A DNA stretch of 64,000 bases from Erysipelothrix aquatica (GCF_009828775.2 NZ_WTSY02000001.1:1-64000), one strand, 5' to 3'; numbered from the stretch's first letter, positions 26,493-35,692 are shown. A program made the numbers and translations. Notes: generated by a model not told the origin, from the letters alone.

Positions 26493-28740
26493 ATATATAG
26501 TTTTTAGTAAGCGATTCTGGTGCATCGAAGATATCTTTTGGCGCGCCTTCAAAGACAACGCGACCGCCTTGACTACCACCCTGTGGCCCCATATCAATGA
26601 TATGATCTGCAACCCGCATCACTTCGAGATTGTGCTCAATTATAATTACAGTACTGCCTGAATCGACTAAACGATCGATAATTCGCATAAAGGTATCAAT
26701 ATCTGACATATGCAATCCGGTTGTAGGCTCATCCAATACATACAAATCACTTTGTTTATGTAATTCACTCGCCAATTTAATCCGTTGCGCCTCTCCACCA
26801 GAAATGGTGTCGAGCGGTTGCCCGAGCGATAAGTAATGTACACCTACTTCAGCAAGCGTAATCAATGTCTTTCGAATCGTTTTATCATCAAAGAAATCGA
26901 CTGCTTCTTCGACGGTTAATGCGCCTACTTCAATAATATTAAGATCTTTGTAGCGGTAATTGATAACTTCTGGGATATACCGATTGCCATCGCATACATG
27001 ACAAATCGTTTCAACGTCTTCCATAAACGCTAAGTCAGTGACAATAACCCCTCGTCCTTTACATTCGGGGCATGCTCCTTTGGAGTTGAATGAAAAAAGT
27101 GCCTTATCGACATTGTTTGCTTTCGCGAAAACCGTTCGAATTTTATCGAAAATGCCTGTGTAAGTCATTAAATTAGAACGAGAACTTGTATGGAGTTGTT
27201 TTTGATCGATTACAACCGCCTCTGGGTAATGGCTCATAAATTCTTGATGAATTAAAGATGATTTACCACTTCCGGCAACGCCCGTCACAACAGTCAAAAC
27301 ATTTTTAGGTATCGATACACTTACATTTTTAAGATTGTTAGTGTTGGCATTTTCAATTGTATAGAATCCTGTGCTAGGACGTAGAGTGTCTTTATACGCT
27401 GGAAGTGCATGTAAGTGCAAACCTGTAAGTGTTTGAGATGCAAGAAGTCCTTCATAAGACCCTTCAAACATAATTTCACCACCATGAATTCCTGCCAGTG
27501 GCCCTACGTCGACGAGATGATCAGCAACTTTGATAACATCCCGATCATGTTCGACAATAATAACCGTGTTCCCTGCATCGCGAAGATCACGAAGCATACC
27601 GTTTAGATTTTCGACATCACGAGGGTGCAACCCTACACTCGGTTCGTCAAAAATATAGATAAGACCATTCAAACTGCTGCTCAAATGCTTCATCATCTTA
27701 ACCCTTTGCGACTCACCTCCAGATAAGGTACTCGTTTCACGGGTTAATGTTAAGTATTCTAAACTCATCTGTATGAGTTGGTTTACTCGTTTCAGTGCTT
27801 CTTCAACGATTGGTTTTATTGGCTCGACATTTTGTATATCTTCCAAGAAACCCTTTAACTCCGTTAATTCCATATCCGTAACATCAAAAATATTTAAATC
27901 TCCAATTTTGCAATCAAGAATTGCCGGTGCATAACGTGTTCCATGACATTTCGCACACGTTTGTAATGTGGTATACGTTTGAACGATATCTTGTGTACGT
28001 TTGGAGTGTCCACTTAGATCTCGGGTAATAAACATTGAACGAAACTTCGCTAAAATCCCTTCATATTCAAGATTTGTTGCTTTTGAACCTCCAAGTCCCA
28101 TAATTTGCACTTTGCGTTTACTTCCATATAGGAGTAATTCCAAAGTTTCATCATCATATTGATTTAATGGCAAATCAAGATCAAACCATCCAGAAGCTTC
28201 GTAAATTTGGAAATACCACGATTCGCGGTCGAACACAGGAAATGTGATAGCACCATCATTCAAAGAACGTGTCATGTCCAATATTAGGTCAACACGAGGT
28301 TCAATTCGTTTTCCAATGCCTTGGCATGATTCGCACATACCAGCTGGATCATTGAAAGAAAACATGGATGCTGTACCTGCAGAAGGCAACCCAATTCTTG
28401 AAAATATAGTTCGTAAGAACGCATTAATATCCGTTATTGTACCTAAAGTTGAACGGGCGTTTCCACCGATTCGTTTTTGATCAATAATAATCGCTGGATT
28501 TAGATTTGTAATGCTATCAACAGATGGTTTATCGACTTTCGGAAGAAAGTTTTGAATAAATGTTGAATAAGTTTGATTCAATTGTCGTGTTGCCTCATTT
28601 GCAATTGTATCGAAAACGATAGAGGATTTTCCAGATCCCGATACACCTGTAAAGACAGTTATTTTATTCTTTGGAATATCTAAATCAATATTCCTAAGGT
28701 TGTTTGTGGTCATACCACGTAATTTTAGTTGTTGTTCCAT
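26491..28740 (-). CDS. Short UvrA-like ABC ATPase lacking the UvrB-binding domain
   Basis: This 749-residue protein has two UvrA-type ABC halves. The first has Walker A GVSGSGKSS (32-40), a zinc cluster CESCQGIG/CAKCHGTR and signature LSGGESQRV. The second has GVAGSGKSS, CPECKGRG/CHVCDGN and ISGGEAQRI. Canonical UvrA is about 940 residues. After DQKRIGGNARST this one passes straight to the zinc region, so the UvrB-binding insert appears absent. Such short paralogues occur beside true UvrA and in drug self-protection settings. A role in DNA-lesion or drug tolerance is inferred. A MerR-type regulator gene precedes it. Confidence 0.88.
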   Translation of the reverse strand: MEQQLKLRGMTTNNLRNIDLDIPKNKITVFTGVSGSGKSSIVFDTIANEATRQLNQTYSTFIQNFLPKVDKPSVDSITNLNPAIIIDQKRIGGNARSTLGTITDINAFLRTIFSRIGLPSAGTASMFSFNDPAGMCESCQGIGKRIEPRVDLILDMTRSLNDGAITFPVFDRESWYFQIYEASGWFDLDLPLNQYDDETLELLLYGSKRKVQIMGLGGSKATNLEYEGILAKFRSMFITRDLSGHSKRTQDIVQTYTTLQTCAKCHGTRYAPAILDCKIGDLNIFDVTDMELTELKGFLEDIQNVEPIKPIVEEALKRVNQLIQMSLEYLTLTRETSTLSGGESQRVKMMKHLSSSLNGLIYIFDEPSVGLHPRDVENLNGMLRDLRDAGNTVIIVEHDRDVIKVADHLVDVGPLAGIHGGEIMFEGSYEGLLASQTLTGLHLHALPAYKDTLRPSTGFYTIENANTNNLKNVSVSIPKNVLTVVTGVAGSGKSSLIHQEFMSHYPEAVVIDQKQLHTSSRSNLMTYTGIFDKIRTVFAKANNVDKALFSFNSKGACPECKGRGVIVTDLAFMEDVETICHVCDGNRYIPEVINYRYKDLNIIEVGALTVEEAVDFFDDKTIRKTLITLAEVGVHYLSLGQPLDTISGGEAQRIKLASELHKQSDLYVLDEPTTGLHMSDIDTFMRIIDRLVDSGSTVIIIEHNLEVMRVADHIIDMGPQGGSQGGRVVFEGAPKDIFDAPESLTKNYI

Positions 28741-28763
28741 AGGCTATCTCCATTTCTATAAAA

Positions 28764-28772
28764 ACTATAGCA
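28764..28772 (-). promoter_or_regulatory. Candidate extended -10 promoter of the UvrA-like gene
   Basis: On the minus strand TGC precedes TATAGT (28764-28769), an extended -10 form, 23 bp before the start codon. No strong -35 is visible at 16-18 bp. An off-spacing TTGACA-like hexamer lies further upstream, so an activator of MerR type is conceivable. Confidence 0.35.
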
Positions 28773-28852
28773 CATTAATGCAAGAAACAAACTTTAGTGT
28801 CAATTTCGTGCGATTCGATTGTATAAGTTTGTCTAAAGACTTTAAGGTTTAA

Positions 28853-29584
28853 TTACAGGTTTTGAAAGAAACTATAGTCCTGTTGATAATGTTGTGCAAC
28901 CAATCCTTGGGATAAACACAGTGTATACAGTGCATGAATCCCTTGATGCTGATAGAGATTCATCTTGTATAAATAATTTAAAGCATCTAAAGCTACTTTA
29001 TATGCTTCTTCTGGTTGCTTGTTGTCAAAGTCTTGTAATACTTCCCGAACGTGTTCTAAAGACCACACTGCCGCCTTTATAGTTTTAATAATCAATAGCC
29101 GTGCAATTTGATTCGCATCATACATTCGATAGTTGTTGTCTTTATTTCGTGACGGAACCACCAATCCCTCTTTTTCCCAGTGTCGTAATGTCGTATCAGG
29201 TACATCAATCAACCGAGAAACCTCTTGAATCGATAACTTACGTTTTAACTTCAATTCTCGAAAGATATCACCTGATGTAAACATATTGACCGTCTTTTGT
29301 GCATGTGATAATTCGCGAATTAACTCGGCTTGATGTCTTGAACAGATCAAGAGGGCTTCATTTGCTTTGCCGTCCATCATACACGCCATGACTTGAATAA
29401 TTTGGCTACGACTAAAGCCAGCTTGCATCGCTAATACGCACGCCATATATTCTATATGTTTTGGCTCATACTTCCGATATCCATTTGTAGTTCGAATGGA
29501 CGGAGGAATCAATCCTTCATCCTCATACTTACGTACAGTCGACGTACTGATATTAAATTGTTTTGCTACATCAATGGGTCTCAC
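28853..29584 (-). CDS. MerR-type regulator with two tandem helix-turn-helix domains
   Basis: This 243-residue protein carries two MerR-like DNA-binding heads in one chain. Residues 1-70 include DVAKQFNISTSTVRKYE then NGYRKYE. Residues about 113-180 include IQEVSRLIDVPDTTLRHWEKEG then NNYRMYD. MerR proteins normally have one head and dimerise; here one chain could supply both. No metal-binding cysteine cluster or known ligand domain is seen in the C-terminus (RVALDALNYLYKMN-like helices). The start is GTG after AGGAG. It overlaps the metallophosphoesterase by 14 bp and lies 112 bp upstream of the UvrA-like gene, its most obvious target. Confidence 0.85.
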   Translation of the reverse strand: MRPIDVAKQFNISTSTVRKYEDEGLIPPSIRTTNGYRKYEPKHIEYMACVLAMQAGFSRSQIIQVMACMMDGKANEALLICSRHQAELIRELSHAQKTVNMFTSGDIFRELKLKRKLSIQEVSRLIDVPDTTLRHWEKEGLVVPSRNKDNNYRMYDANQIARLLIIKTIKAAVWSLEHVREVLQDFDNKQPEEAYKVALDALNYLYKMNLYQHQGIHALYTLCLSQGLVAQHYQQDYSFFQNL

Positions 29585-30647
29585 AATATTCTCCTAAGGC
29601 ACCAAAATACCATCCGACTTCGCCATTATGTTTGCCATAATAACCTGTCGAAGTTTTCAAAAGTGGGTGAAATAGATCATGCTTTGAAAGTTGAAGTACT
29701 GTATCTGTGACATCATCAATAACTTCACTTTTAACTTCATCAACAAATGATTCATGAATCCATGCTTCATCGCCAGTACTACGTTGTTTCACCCGTATAA
29801 ATTCTGGCTTTTTATCCAGTATCTCAACTTCACGATCCATCCACGATATATGTGTTCCTTTAATTCCATCTTGCTGATTTAAGATGGAATAATAGTCAAA
29901 TCCGTCAACATAGTCTACTGTAAAATGACCCTGCTCATAGATGAGAACGTTTAGTTGACCATCATCTTTGATAACATTTCCACCATCTATAGAATAGATG
30001 TTCTTTATGACATCCAAGATTGGCTTATGATCGATTGTTTGATTGTGATACAAACACACAGGATAATGACCTACAATAACTGGCTTATCAAATTCTGCAT
30101 CGACTAAGCCGAAGTATGGCATTGTTTGAATTAAATCAACATCCTGATCTGCAAGTGACTTTTGCTCAAGACCTGCGTGGACAAGTGTAAATACATCTGT
30201 TTCGATAATATTGGGCAATGCACCCAAGAAGTCGATATATTCTGGATAGTGTAATTTTAGTAAGGTACGCGCTTCGTGCATGTTCATGTCTGGGGTAATG
30301 GTAACACCAATGGCTACTAACATTTCATGAATTAGCGATTGTGGTCGATTATTTATATAATTACGCAACATTTCAAAGTGCTCCGAATTATCTAGATATT
30401 GCAATGTCTCACAATTCCCTTGAATAATATGAATTTCATGGGTCTTCGAAAGTTCATACGTGTAACGTACAGTTTCTAGAGATGCAGTCCCCTTTTCGGT
30501 TAAGTCTCCATTAATAATCAAGACATCATCAGTATTAAATTGAACACGTTGGAGCATCTGCTTAAACCGTTCTAAATTTCCGTGAATATCTGAAGTAATG
30601 AGAACACGTCGATTCTTTTTAATCTCAAGTTGTTTAATAATTGGCAT
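29571..30647 (-). CDS. Calcineurin-like metallophosphoesterase
   Basis: This 358-residue protein shows the metallophosphoesterase motifs: SDIHGNL near residues 19-25, NGDLTEKG near 46-53, QGNCE near 75-79, VHAG and VGHYP. It resembles PPP-type phosphatases with a helical insert (about 80-140). GNCE replaces the usual GNHE, as in YfcE-like enzymes. The C-terminal 100 residues (about 255-358) include VEILDKKPEFIRVKQ and a late GYYGKHNGEVGWYFG segment that may form small SH3-like barrels. The substrate is unknown. The MerR-type gene starts inside its 3' end, so they share a transcript. Confidence 0.8.
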   Translation of the reverse strand: MPIIKQLEIKKNRRVLITSDIHGNLERFKQMLQRVQFNTDDVLIINGDLTEKGTASLETVRYTYELSKTHEIHIIQGNCETLQYLDNSEHFEMLRNYINNRPQSLIHEMLVAIGVTITPDMNMHEARTLLKLHYPEYIDFLGALPNIIETDVFTLVHAGLEQKSLADQDVDLIQTMPYFGLVDAEFDKPVIVGHYPVCLYHNQTIDHKPILDVIKNIYSIDGGNVIKDDGQLNVLIYEQGHFTVDYVDGFDYYSILNQQDGIKGTHISWMDREVEILDKKPEFIRVKQRSTGDEAWIHESFVDEVKSEVIDDVTDTVLQLSKHDLFHPLLKTSTGYYGKHNGEVGWYFGALGEYCETH

Positions 30648-30694
30648 TGTGATACTCCTTTACAAAATATACTATGATTGTATCATTAAGATAC

Positions 30695-30726
30695 TAAAAA
30701 AAGGAACCCATCATTTGATAGGTTCC
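30695..30726 (-). terminator. Terminator of the nusA-infB-rbfA operon
   Basis: On the minus strand GGAACCTATC and GATGGGTTCC pair over 10 bp (one T-G) around AAAT and run into TTTTTTT. It lies 7 bp beyond the rbfA stop. Confidence 0.93.
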
Positions 30727-30732
30727 AATTTC

Positions 30733-31077
30733 TTATTCTTCGTCTTTACGAAGTGATTCTAAGATTGTATCAATTCGTGTTCCATGCTCACTTGATTCAT
30801 CTAGTTTAAAGAGTAACTCAGGTGTGCGACGGATTGACAATGATTTTGCAACTTCAGAACGAAGGATTCCCTTCGCACGACGTAATGCTTCCATTCCCTT
30901 TTTCTTATCTTTATCTTGTAAGAAACTGACGTAGATGGTTGCAAATGAGAAATCATTTGTTACTTCAACATCTGTAATACTTACAAATGATAAGCTTGGA
31001 TCGTTTAAACGATTTACAATTAAAGGTGCAAGTTCACGTTTAATAATTGATTCAATACGTTCTTTTTTAACTGACAT
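30733..31077 (-). CDS. rbfA: Ribosome-binding factor A
   Basis: This 114-residue KH-fold protein is needed for late 30S maturation and cold adaptation. The KRELAPLI start, the VSITDVEVTNDFSFATIYVSF core and the C-terminal RRTPELLFKLDESSEHG motif are characteristic. It is the last gene of the operon, 5 bp after infB, as in most Firmicutes. The truB-ribF pair that often follows is located elsewhere in this window. Confidence 0.95.
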   Translation of the reverse strand: MSVKKERIESIIKRELAPLIVNRLNDPSLSFVSITDVEVTNDFSFATIYVSFLQDKDKKKGMEALRRAKGILRSEVAKSLSIRRTPELLFKLDESSEHGTRIDTILESLRKDEE

Positions 31078-31082
31078 TGTAA

Positions 31083-32933
31083 TTACCTCTGTTCTACTTC
31101 AACTTCACCGTAGGATTCGATAACGTCTCCCATTTTGATATCATTAAAGTTCTCGATTGTGATACCACACTCGTAACCAGCAGCAACTTCTTTTGCTTCA
31201 TTTTGGAATCGTTTTAGTGTTGCCATACGTCCTTCATAGACAACAACTCCATCACGCATGAGACGAATTCCAGATTCTTTAACCATTTTACCGTCTGTAA
31301 CCATACATCCAGCAATAGTACCGACTTTAGATACGTGGTATAACTCACGAACTTCCGCTTGACCATGAATAACTTCTTTAAAGACAGGTGCAAGCATACC
31401 TTTCATGGCATGTTCCATATCTTCTACAGCTTTATAGATAATGTTGTAAAGCCGAATTTCAATACCTTCATCCTCTGCTTTTTTACGGATTGCTGCAGTT
31501 GGACGAATATTAAACCCAATAATAATAGCATTTGATGCCGAAGCGAGCATAATATCACTTTCGGTAATTCCACCAACAGTGGAACGAATAACTTTAACAG
31601 CAACTTCTTTTCCATCACCAACTTCTACACGTTCTAATGCAGCTTTAACTGCTTCAGCAGAACCTTGTACATCGGCTTTAAGGATTACGTTGATGTCTTT
31701 GATATCACCGGATTCTATTTGATCGGATAAATCATCAAGGCTTAGTGCACTTGATTGGTTACGATCTTTTTCAATACGTGCATTATTACGTTTTTGAGCA
31801 ACAGCACGTGATTCTTTCTCTTCTTTAAATGCTCGGAATAAATCGCCAGCAATTGGCACTTCATTCAATCCAATAATTTCGACTGGCATTGATGGAACTG
31901 CTTCTTGAAGCTCGCGTCCACGGCTATCAACCATTTTACGGACACGTCCATATGTTGTACCAACGACGACAGGATCTCCTTGACGAAGTGTTCCTTTTTG
32001 AATTAATAATGTTGCGACTGGTCCACGACTCTTATCAAGTTTCGCCTCAATGACGCTACCGAATGCAAGACGGTTAGGATTCGCTTTTAATTCTTCAAGC
32101 TCAGTTGCTACTAAAATTGTTTCCAGGAGCTCATCGATTCCTTCTCCAGTTTTCGCAGAAATTTTGGCAAAGACTGTTTCACCACCCCACTCTTCAGGTG
32201 TAACACCCAAATCAGTGAACTCAGAATAAATACGATCAATATTTTGCTCTGGTTTATCAATTTTGTTGATTGCTACAATAAGTGGCGCTCCTGCCGCTTT
32301 AGCATGGTCGACTGCTTCACGTGTTTGAGGCATGACCCCATCATCTGCAGCAACGACAACAACAACGATATCCGTTACACTCGCACCACGAGCACGCATT
32401 GCTGTAAAAGCCTCGTGTCCTGGTGTATCTAAGAATGTAATTTTACGACCGTTATGTTCGATTTGGTAAGCACCAATATGTTGCGTGATACCACCAAACT
32501 CACCGTCAACAACTTTAGCATTACGAATTGTGTCGAGTGTCGTCGTTTTTCCATGGTCAACGTGACCCATGATAGTTACAATTGGTGGACGCTCTTGCAA
32601 CATTGCAGGATCATCTTCGATTGTATCTTCAAGTGTTAAAGCATCGACTGCTTCAACTTTAGTTGGAGTCATGTCATACTCCATTGCAATAAGTTCAACA
32701 GTATCATCATCAAGAGATGTATTAATGGTTACCATTGTACCCATCATGAAAAGCAATTTGATAATATCAGCAGGACTCTTATTGATAAGTTCTGATAAAT
32801 CTTTAACAGAAATTCCTTCTGTATAGTCAAACTCTTTTACTACGATATCTTTTGGTTTAAATGTGTCCTGGCTTTGTTTTTTGCCACGACCTTTATTGTT
32901 ACGATTGTTTCTCGTTGGTTTTCTCTTACTCAC
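31083..32933 (-). CDS. infB: Translation initiation factor IF-2
   Basis: This 616-residue initiation GTPase brings fMet-tRNA to the 30S subunit. The G motifs are GHVDHGKT near residue 123, [14 protein letters not shown] and SAKTGEG. Domains II, III and the tRNA-binding IV-2 region follow, ending in [14 protein letters not shown] and [11 protein letters not shown]. The N-terminal region is short (about 115 residues before the G domain; Bacillus IF-2 is about 716 in total), with a basic opening of [17 protein letters not shown]. The start is GTG after GAGGTGAC. Confidence 0.97.
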   Translation of the reverse strand: MSKRKPTRNNRNNKGRGKKQSQDTFKPKDIVVKEFDYTEGISVKDLSELINKSPADIIKLLFMMGTMVTINTSLDDDTVELIAMEYDMTPTKVEAVDALTLEDTIEDDPAMLQERPPIVTIMGHVDHGKTTTLDTIRNAKVVDGEFGGITQHIGAYQIEHNGRKITFLDTPGHEAFTAMRARGASVTDIVVVVVAADDGVMPQTREAVDHAKAAGAPLIVAINKIDKPEQNIDRIYSEFTDLGVTPEEWGGETVFAKISAKTGEGIDELLETILVATELEELKANPNRLAFGSVIEAKLDKSRGPVATLLIQKGTLRQGDPVVVGTTYGRVRKMVDSRGRELQEAVPSMPVEIIGLNEVPIAGDLFRAFKEEKESRAVAQKRNNARIEKDRNQSSALSLDDLSDQIESGDIKDINVILKADVQGSAEAVKAALERVEVGDGKEVAVKVIRSTVGGITESDIMLASASNAIIIGFNIRPTAAIRKKAEDEGIEIRLYNIIYKAVEDMEHAMKGMLAPVFKEVIHGQAEVRELYHVSKVGTIAGCMVTDGKMVKESGIRLMRDGVVVYEGRMATLKRFQNEAKEVAAGYECGITIENFNDIKMGDVIESYGEVEVEQR

Positions 32934-32954
32934 TTATACAGTCACCTCTATTTT

Positions 32955-33254
32955 CTATAAGTTCGTTTTTAATACCTTCACCAAACCTGTGTCTGATATA
33001 CCGATTGCAACACGGTTATCCATGCCAATTGCCCATGAAAGTTCTTCTTTCGAAATACCCGTGACAACATCAACATTGGCCGTTTTACTTTTATCGGTAA
33101 TTTGTTTCTTCGTACGTTCAGATGCATTGTCAGCAAGAACAACTAGCTTAACACTGCGTTTTTGAATTGCAGGTAACAATTCGTCACCAGCTACGATTTT
33201 CCCGGCACGTCGGCATAGACCGAGACCGTTTAGAAATTTTTCTTTATTTAACAT
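32955..33254 (-). CDS. ylxQ: L7Ae-family RNA-binding protein YlxQ
   Basis: This 99-residue L7Ae/L30e-fold protein has FLNGLGLCRRAGKIVAGDE at the N-terminus, the VVLADNASERTKKQI segment and a hydrophobic C-terminus. The family binds kink-turn RNA; the role of YlxQ is not well settled. The ATG at 33254 follows GGGTGA and lies inside the last codons of ylxR. The longer frame from 33281 has no ribosome site. Confidence 0.9.
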   Translation of the reverse strand: MLNKEKFLNGLGLCRRAGKIVAGDELLPAIQKRSVKLVVLADNASERTKKQITDKSKTANVDVVTGISKEELSWAIGMDNRVAIGISDTGLVKVLKTNL

Positions 33255-33498
33255 ATTCACCCAACATTTCGTAAATAGCATCGTCGACCTTGGTTTTTAA
33301 AGCCCGGTCGAGCGTTCTATTTTTCATTGCAAGTGATACAGTTTCAGGTTTACGTGAAATGTACGCCCCTCGGCCATTTTTACGGCCTGTTTCATCAATT
33401 TCTACGGTTCCTTCTGGGGTCAAAACGATTCGCAGAAGGTCCTTTTTTGGAAATTGCTCTTGTGTTACAACACATTTACGCATTGGAATTTTTTTCAT
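33244..33498 (-). CDS. ylxR: YlxR family RNA-binding protein (RnpM)
   Basis: This 84-residue protein has the YlxR signature: IPMRKCVVTQE near the start, LLRIVLTPEG, and GRKNGRGAYIS (GRGAY core) near residues 38-48. It lies between nusA and ylxQ, as in other Firmicutes. In Bacillus it has been described as an RNase P-binding modulator (RnpM). It starts 8 bp after nusA. Confidence 0.93.
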   Translation of the reverse strand: MKKIPMRKCVVTQEQFPKKDLLRIVLTPEGTVEIDETGRKNGRGAYISRKPETVSLAMKNRTLDRALKTKVDDAIYEMLGEYVK

Positions 33499-33506
33499 AA
33501 TAATTC

Positions 33507-35102
33507 CTATTCTTGATCGTAATAGTTGTCAAATTCATCGAAGTCGATTTCATCCTCATACCATGAGTTGTCTTCAACTTCTTTTTGACGGTTGATTTCT
33601 TCAAGTTCTTCTTTTGTATACTCCGGAACAATTTCATATTCCATTTCTTTGAGAAGTTCAGCGGTATTAACAGGTTTTTCTTCTTCTTTATCACGACGTG
33701 GTTTACGACGACGAACTTGTTGCTCTTCTTGGCGTGAAGTATTTGCCAATTCTTCAAACTTGGAGACATATTCTGTACGTGGACGGAAAATATCTTTACG
33801 TTCAATTTTTGTTGTTTCTTCTGATTCAGCTTCCTTAGCAACTTCAGGAGCCGCTTCAACTTCCACAGTCTCTTCAATCACTTCATCAACTGGTACTTCT
33901 GTTGCTACTGCTTCAGCAACAACTTCTTCAGTACTTGCTTCAGTTTGATCCACTGTATCCATTTCAACAACAGCTTCGACTGTTTCTTCAACTTTCGGAG
34001 CCATTTTTTCATTAATTTCTGCTTGGTAAGCTGCCATTAATGACACGTAGTCAACACCTTCATTTTGTGCTTCAGATACTGATTTAATATCAATTCGTTG
34101 TTTTGTTAAGCGAACTGCAAGACGGGCATTTTTACCACGCTTACCAATTGCTAATGATAATTGTGAATCATCGACAATAACGACAAGACCTTTGTTTTCT
34201 TCATTTGGGAACACTGCAATAATTTCCGCAGGTGCCAATGCATTTTTAACAAGTTCAATCATGTCTTCGCTCCACTCAAAGATATCAATTTTTTCACCTT
34301 TGAGCTCTTCGATAATTGCTTGTACACGTTGGCCACGTGGACCGATACATGCTCCAATTGGATCAATATCTGGATCGTGTGAGTATACAGCAACCTTCGT
34401 GCGTTCGCCCGCTTCGCGCGCAATCGCTTTAATTTCGACCTGACCATCAAAGATTTCAGGAACTTCATTTTCAAACAGACGACGTACAAGCATTGCATCT
34501 GCACGTGATACTAAGATTTGAGCACCTTTAGTATCTTTGTTTACATCTGTAATAACAACTTTTAGGGTATGTCCTTCACGGTACATTTCCCCTTCGATTT
34601 GTGCTGCGCGTGGCATCACTGCCAATGATTTTCCAAGGTTGACGACAACAAACTTCTCTTCAACACTTTCAACCATTGCCATTACCATTTCACCAAGTTG
34701 ATCAATGTACTCGTCGTACACAGCTTGTTTCTCAGCTTCACGAATTTTTTGTTTAATAACGTTTTTAGCTTGAGTTGCTGCTGCACGACCTAATTCAACG
34801 ATTGGTTGTTCTTCTTTATACCAATCTCCAACTTTTAAACCTTGACTATTGTCTTCGAGTTCATGGATTCCTTTTTCCAATTCATCGTCTTCAACTTCTT
34901 CAACCACAAGGAAATTGTGGAATAGACGCATCTCTTCTGAATTGGGATCAATTATTACTTCGACAATCGCATCAGGAACGCCTATTTGACGGCGATAAGC
35001 TTTCACTAATGAGTCTTGTAACGCTTCAATAATTACTTCTTTTGAAATATTGCGATTGTTTTCAATTTCTTGCATCGCTAATATGACATTTTTAACGTTC
35101 AT
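33507..35102 (-). CDS. nusA: Transcription factor NusA with long acidic C-terminal extension
   Basis: This 531-residue protein has the NusA core in residues 1-345: an N-terminal polymerase-binding domain, S1 (about 135-200), and two KH domains with IGPRGQRVQAI and AIGKRGKNARLA. Bacillus NusA ends near residue 371. Here about 185 more residues follow. They are acidic, low in complexity (EEVVAEAVATEVPVDE, VEVEAAPEVAKEAE), with one basic patch (VRRRKPRRDKEEE) and an acidic aromatic tail (YEDEIDFDEFDNYYDQE). It modulates pausing and termination. The extension is not the E. coli AR repeat type by eye and its role is unknown. Confidence 0.96.
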   Translation of the reverse strand: MNVKNVILAMQEIENNRNISKEVIIEALQDSLVKAYRRQIGVPDAIVEVIIDPNSEEMRLFHNFLVVEEVEDDELEKGIHELEDNSQGLKVGDWYKEEQPIVELGRAAATQAKNVIKQKIREAEKQAVYDEYIDQLGEMVMAMVESVEEKFVVVNLGKSLAVMPRAAQIEGEMYREGHTLKVVITDVNKDTKGAQILVSRADAMLVRRLFENEVPEIFDGQVEIKAIAREAGERTKVAVYSHDPDIDPIGACIGPRGQRVQAIIEELKGEKIDIFEWSEDMIELVKNALAPAEIIAVFPNEENKGLVVIVDDSQLSLAIGKRGKNARLAVRLTKQRIDIKSVSEAQNEGVDYVSLMAAYQAEINEKMAPKVEETVEAVVEMDTVDQTEASTEEVVAEAVATEVPVDEVIEETVEVEAAPEVAKEAESEETTKIERKDIFRPRTEYVSKFEELANTSRQEEQQVRRRKPRRDKEEEKPVNTAELLKEMEYEIVPEYTKEELEEINRQKEVEDNSWYEDEIDFDEFDNYYDQE

Positions 35103-35116
35103 CTAAAAATTTCTCC

Positions 35117-35548
35117 TTATACTTTAACTGCAAGGCGCAGGTATTTAATGTTTAAACGTTCAATTGTTACTTCTTTAAGTGCTGTTTTAACGCGATAGGA
35201 TACAACGACAGCATCATCACTAACACTGACGACAGTACCTTCAACATTTTCAGCATCTTTAAATGTGTTCTTGAATTGAATGAACACATACTGACCTTCT
35301 ACATCTTTGTAATCATCAGGTTCAATCATTCGTTCAGCTCCAGCTGAACCAACATCCAAACTGATTTCAAAATCTATTGCTTCACCAAATGCCTGTGCAG
35401 CCGCCGCGCACATATTTAAATCAACGGATTCAAAGTCTTGACGTGCAATGCTAATGTCAAGAATGTCCTTACCGACATACTCAATATCGATAATATTTAA
35501 GCCCATCTCATTCGCAACTGGTTGTAATTTTTCCAAATACTTTTCCAT
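35117..35548 (-). CDS. rimP: Ribosome maturation factor RimP
   Basis: This 143-residue two-domain 30S assembly factor is recognised by EYVGKDILDISIARQ in the N-terminal domain and the conserved LDVGSAGAERMI turn near residues 59-70. A C-terminal Sm-like barrel contains the VSDDAVVVSYRVK strand. It is the first gene of the nusA-infB operon, under the promoter at 35613-35641, with an AAGGAG ribosome site at 35553-35558. Confidence 0.93.
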   Translation of the reverse strand: MEKYLEKLQPVANEMGLNIIDIEYVGKDILDISIARQDFESVDLNMCAAAAQAFGEAIDFEISLDVGSAGAERMIEPDDYKDVEGQYVFIQFKNTFKDAENVEGTVVSVSDDAVVVSYRVKTALKEVTIERLNIKYLRLAVKV

Positions 35549-35552
35549 AATC

Positions 35553-35594
35553 GCTCCTTAAGACAATATATAAGGAGTGGCGTGACCACTCCTT
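35553..35594 (-). promoter_or_regulatory. Leader hairpin that could compete for the rimP ribosome site
   Basis: In the minus-strand leader AAGGAGTGG and CCACTCCTT (35572-35594) form a perfect 9-bp hairpin with a 5-base loop and no T-tract. The 3' arm CTCCTT is also complementary to the true rimP ribosome site AAGGAG (35553-35558). The first AAGGAG may therefore act as a decoy whose pairing keeps the real site free. Function is inferred. Confidence 0.55.
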
Positions 35595-35612
35595 GTTTCA
35601 AAGTATACTAAT

Positions 35613-35641
35613 ATTATAGACTATTATTTCGTTGTTTGCAA
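35613..35641 (-). promoter_or_regulatory. Promoter of the rimP-nusA-infB operon
   Basis: On the minus strand -35 TTGCAA (35636-35641) and -10 TATAAT (35613-35618) are 17 bp apart. Transcription would begin near 35606, giving a leader of about 58 bases. Confidence 0.8.
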
Positions 35642-35692
35642 ATATATTGACATGGGTCTCAATTGACCTTTGAAGCCCTCATTAATGCGTAT

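Noticed and set aside
26491-28740. The gene as the housekeeping uvrA
   Set aside because: It is about 190 residues shorter than canonical UvrA and lacks the region for UvrB docking. No uvrB is adjacent.
29571-30647. GNCE instead of GNHE as a broken active site
   Set aside because: Cysteine at this place is common in YfcE-like metallophosphoesterases, so it is not evidence of inactivity.
33476-33877. A 133-residue lysine-rich frame inside nusA
   Set aside because: It is an out-of-frame reading of the repetitive acidic nusA tail with no ribosome site. Several similar frames on the other strand are also shadows.
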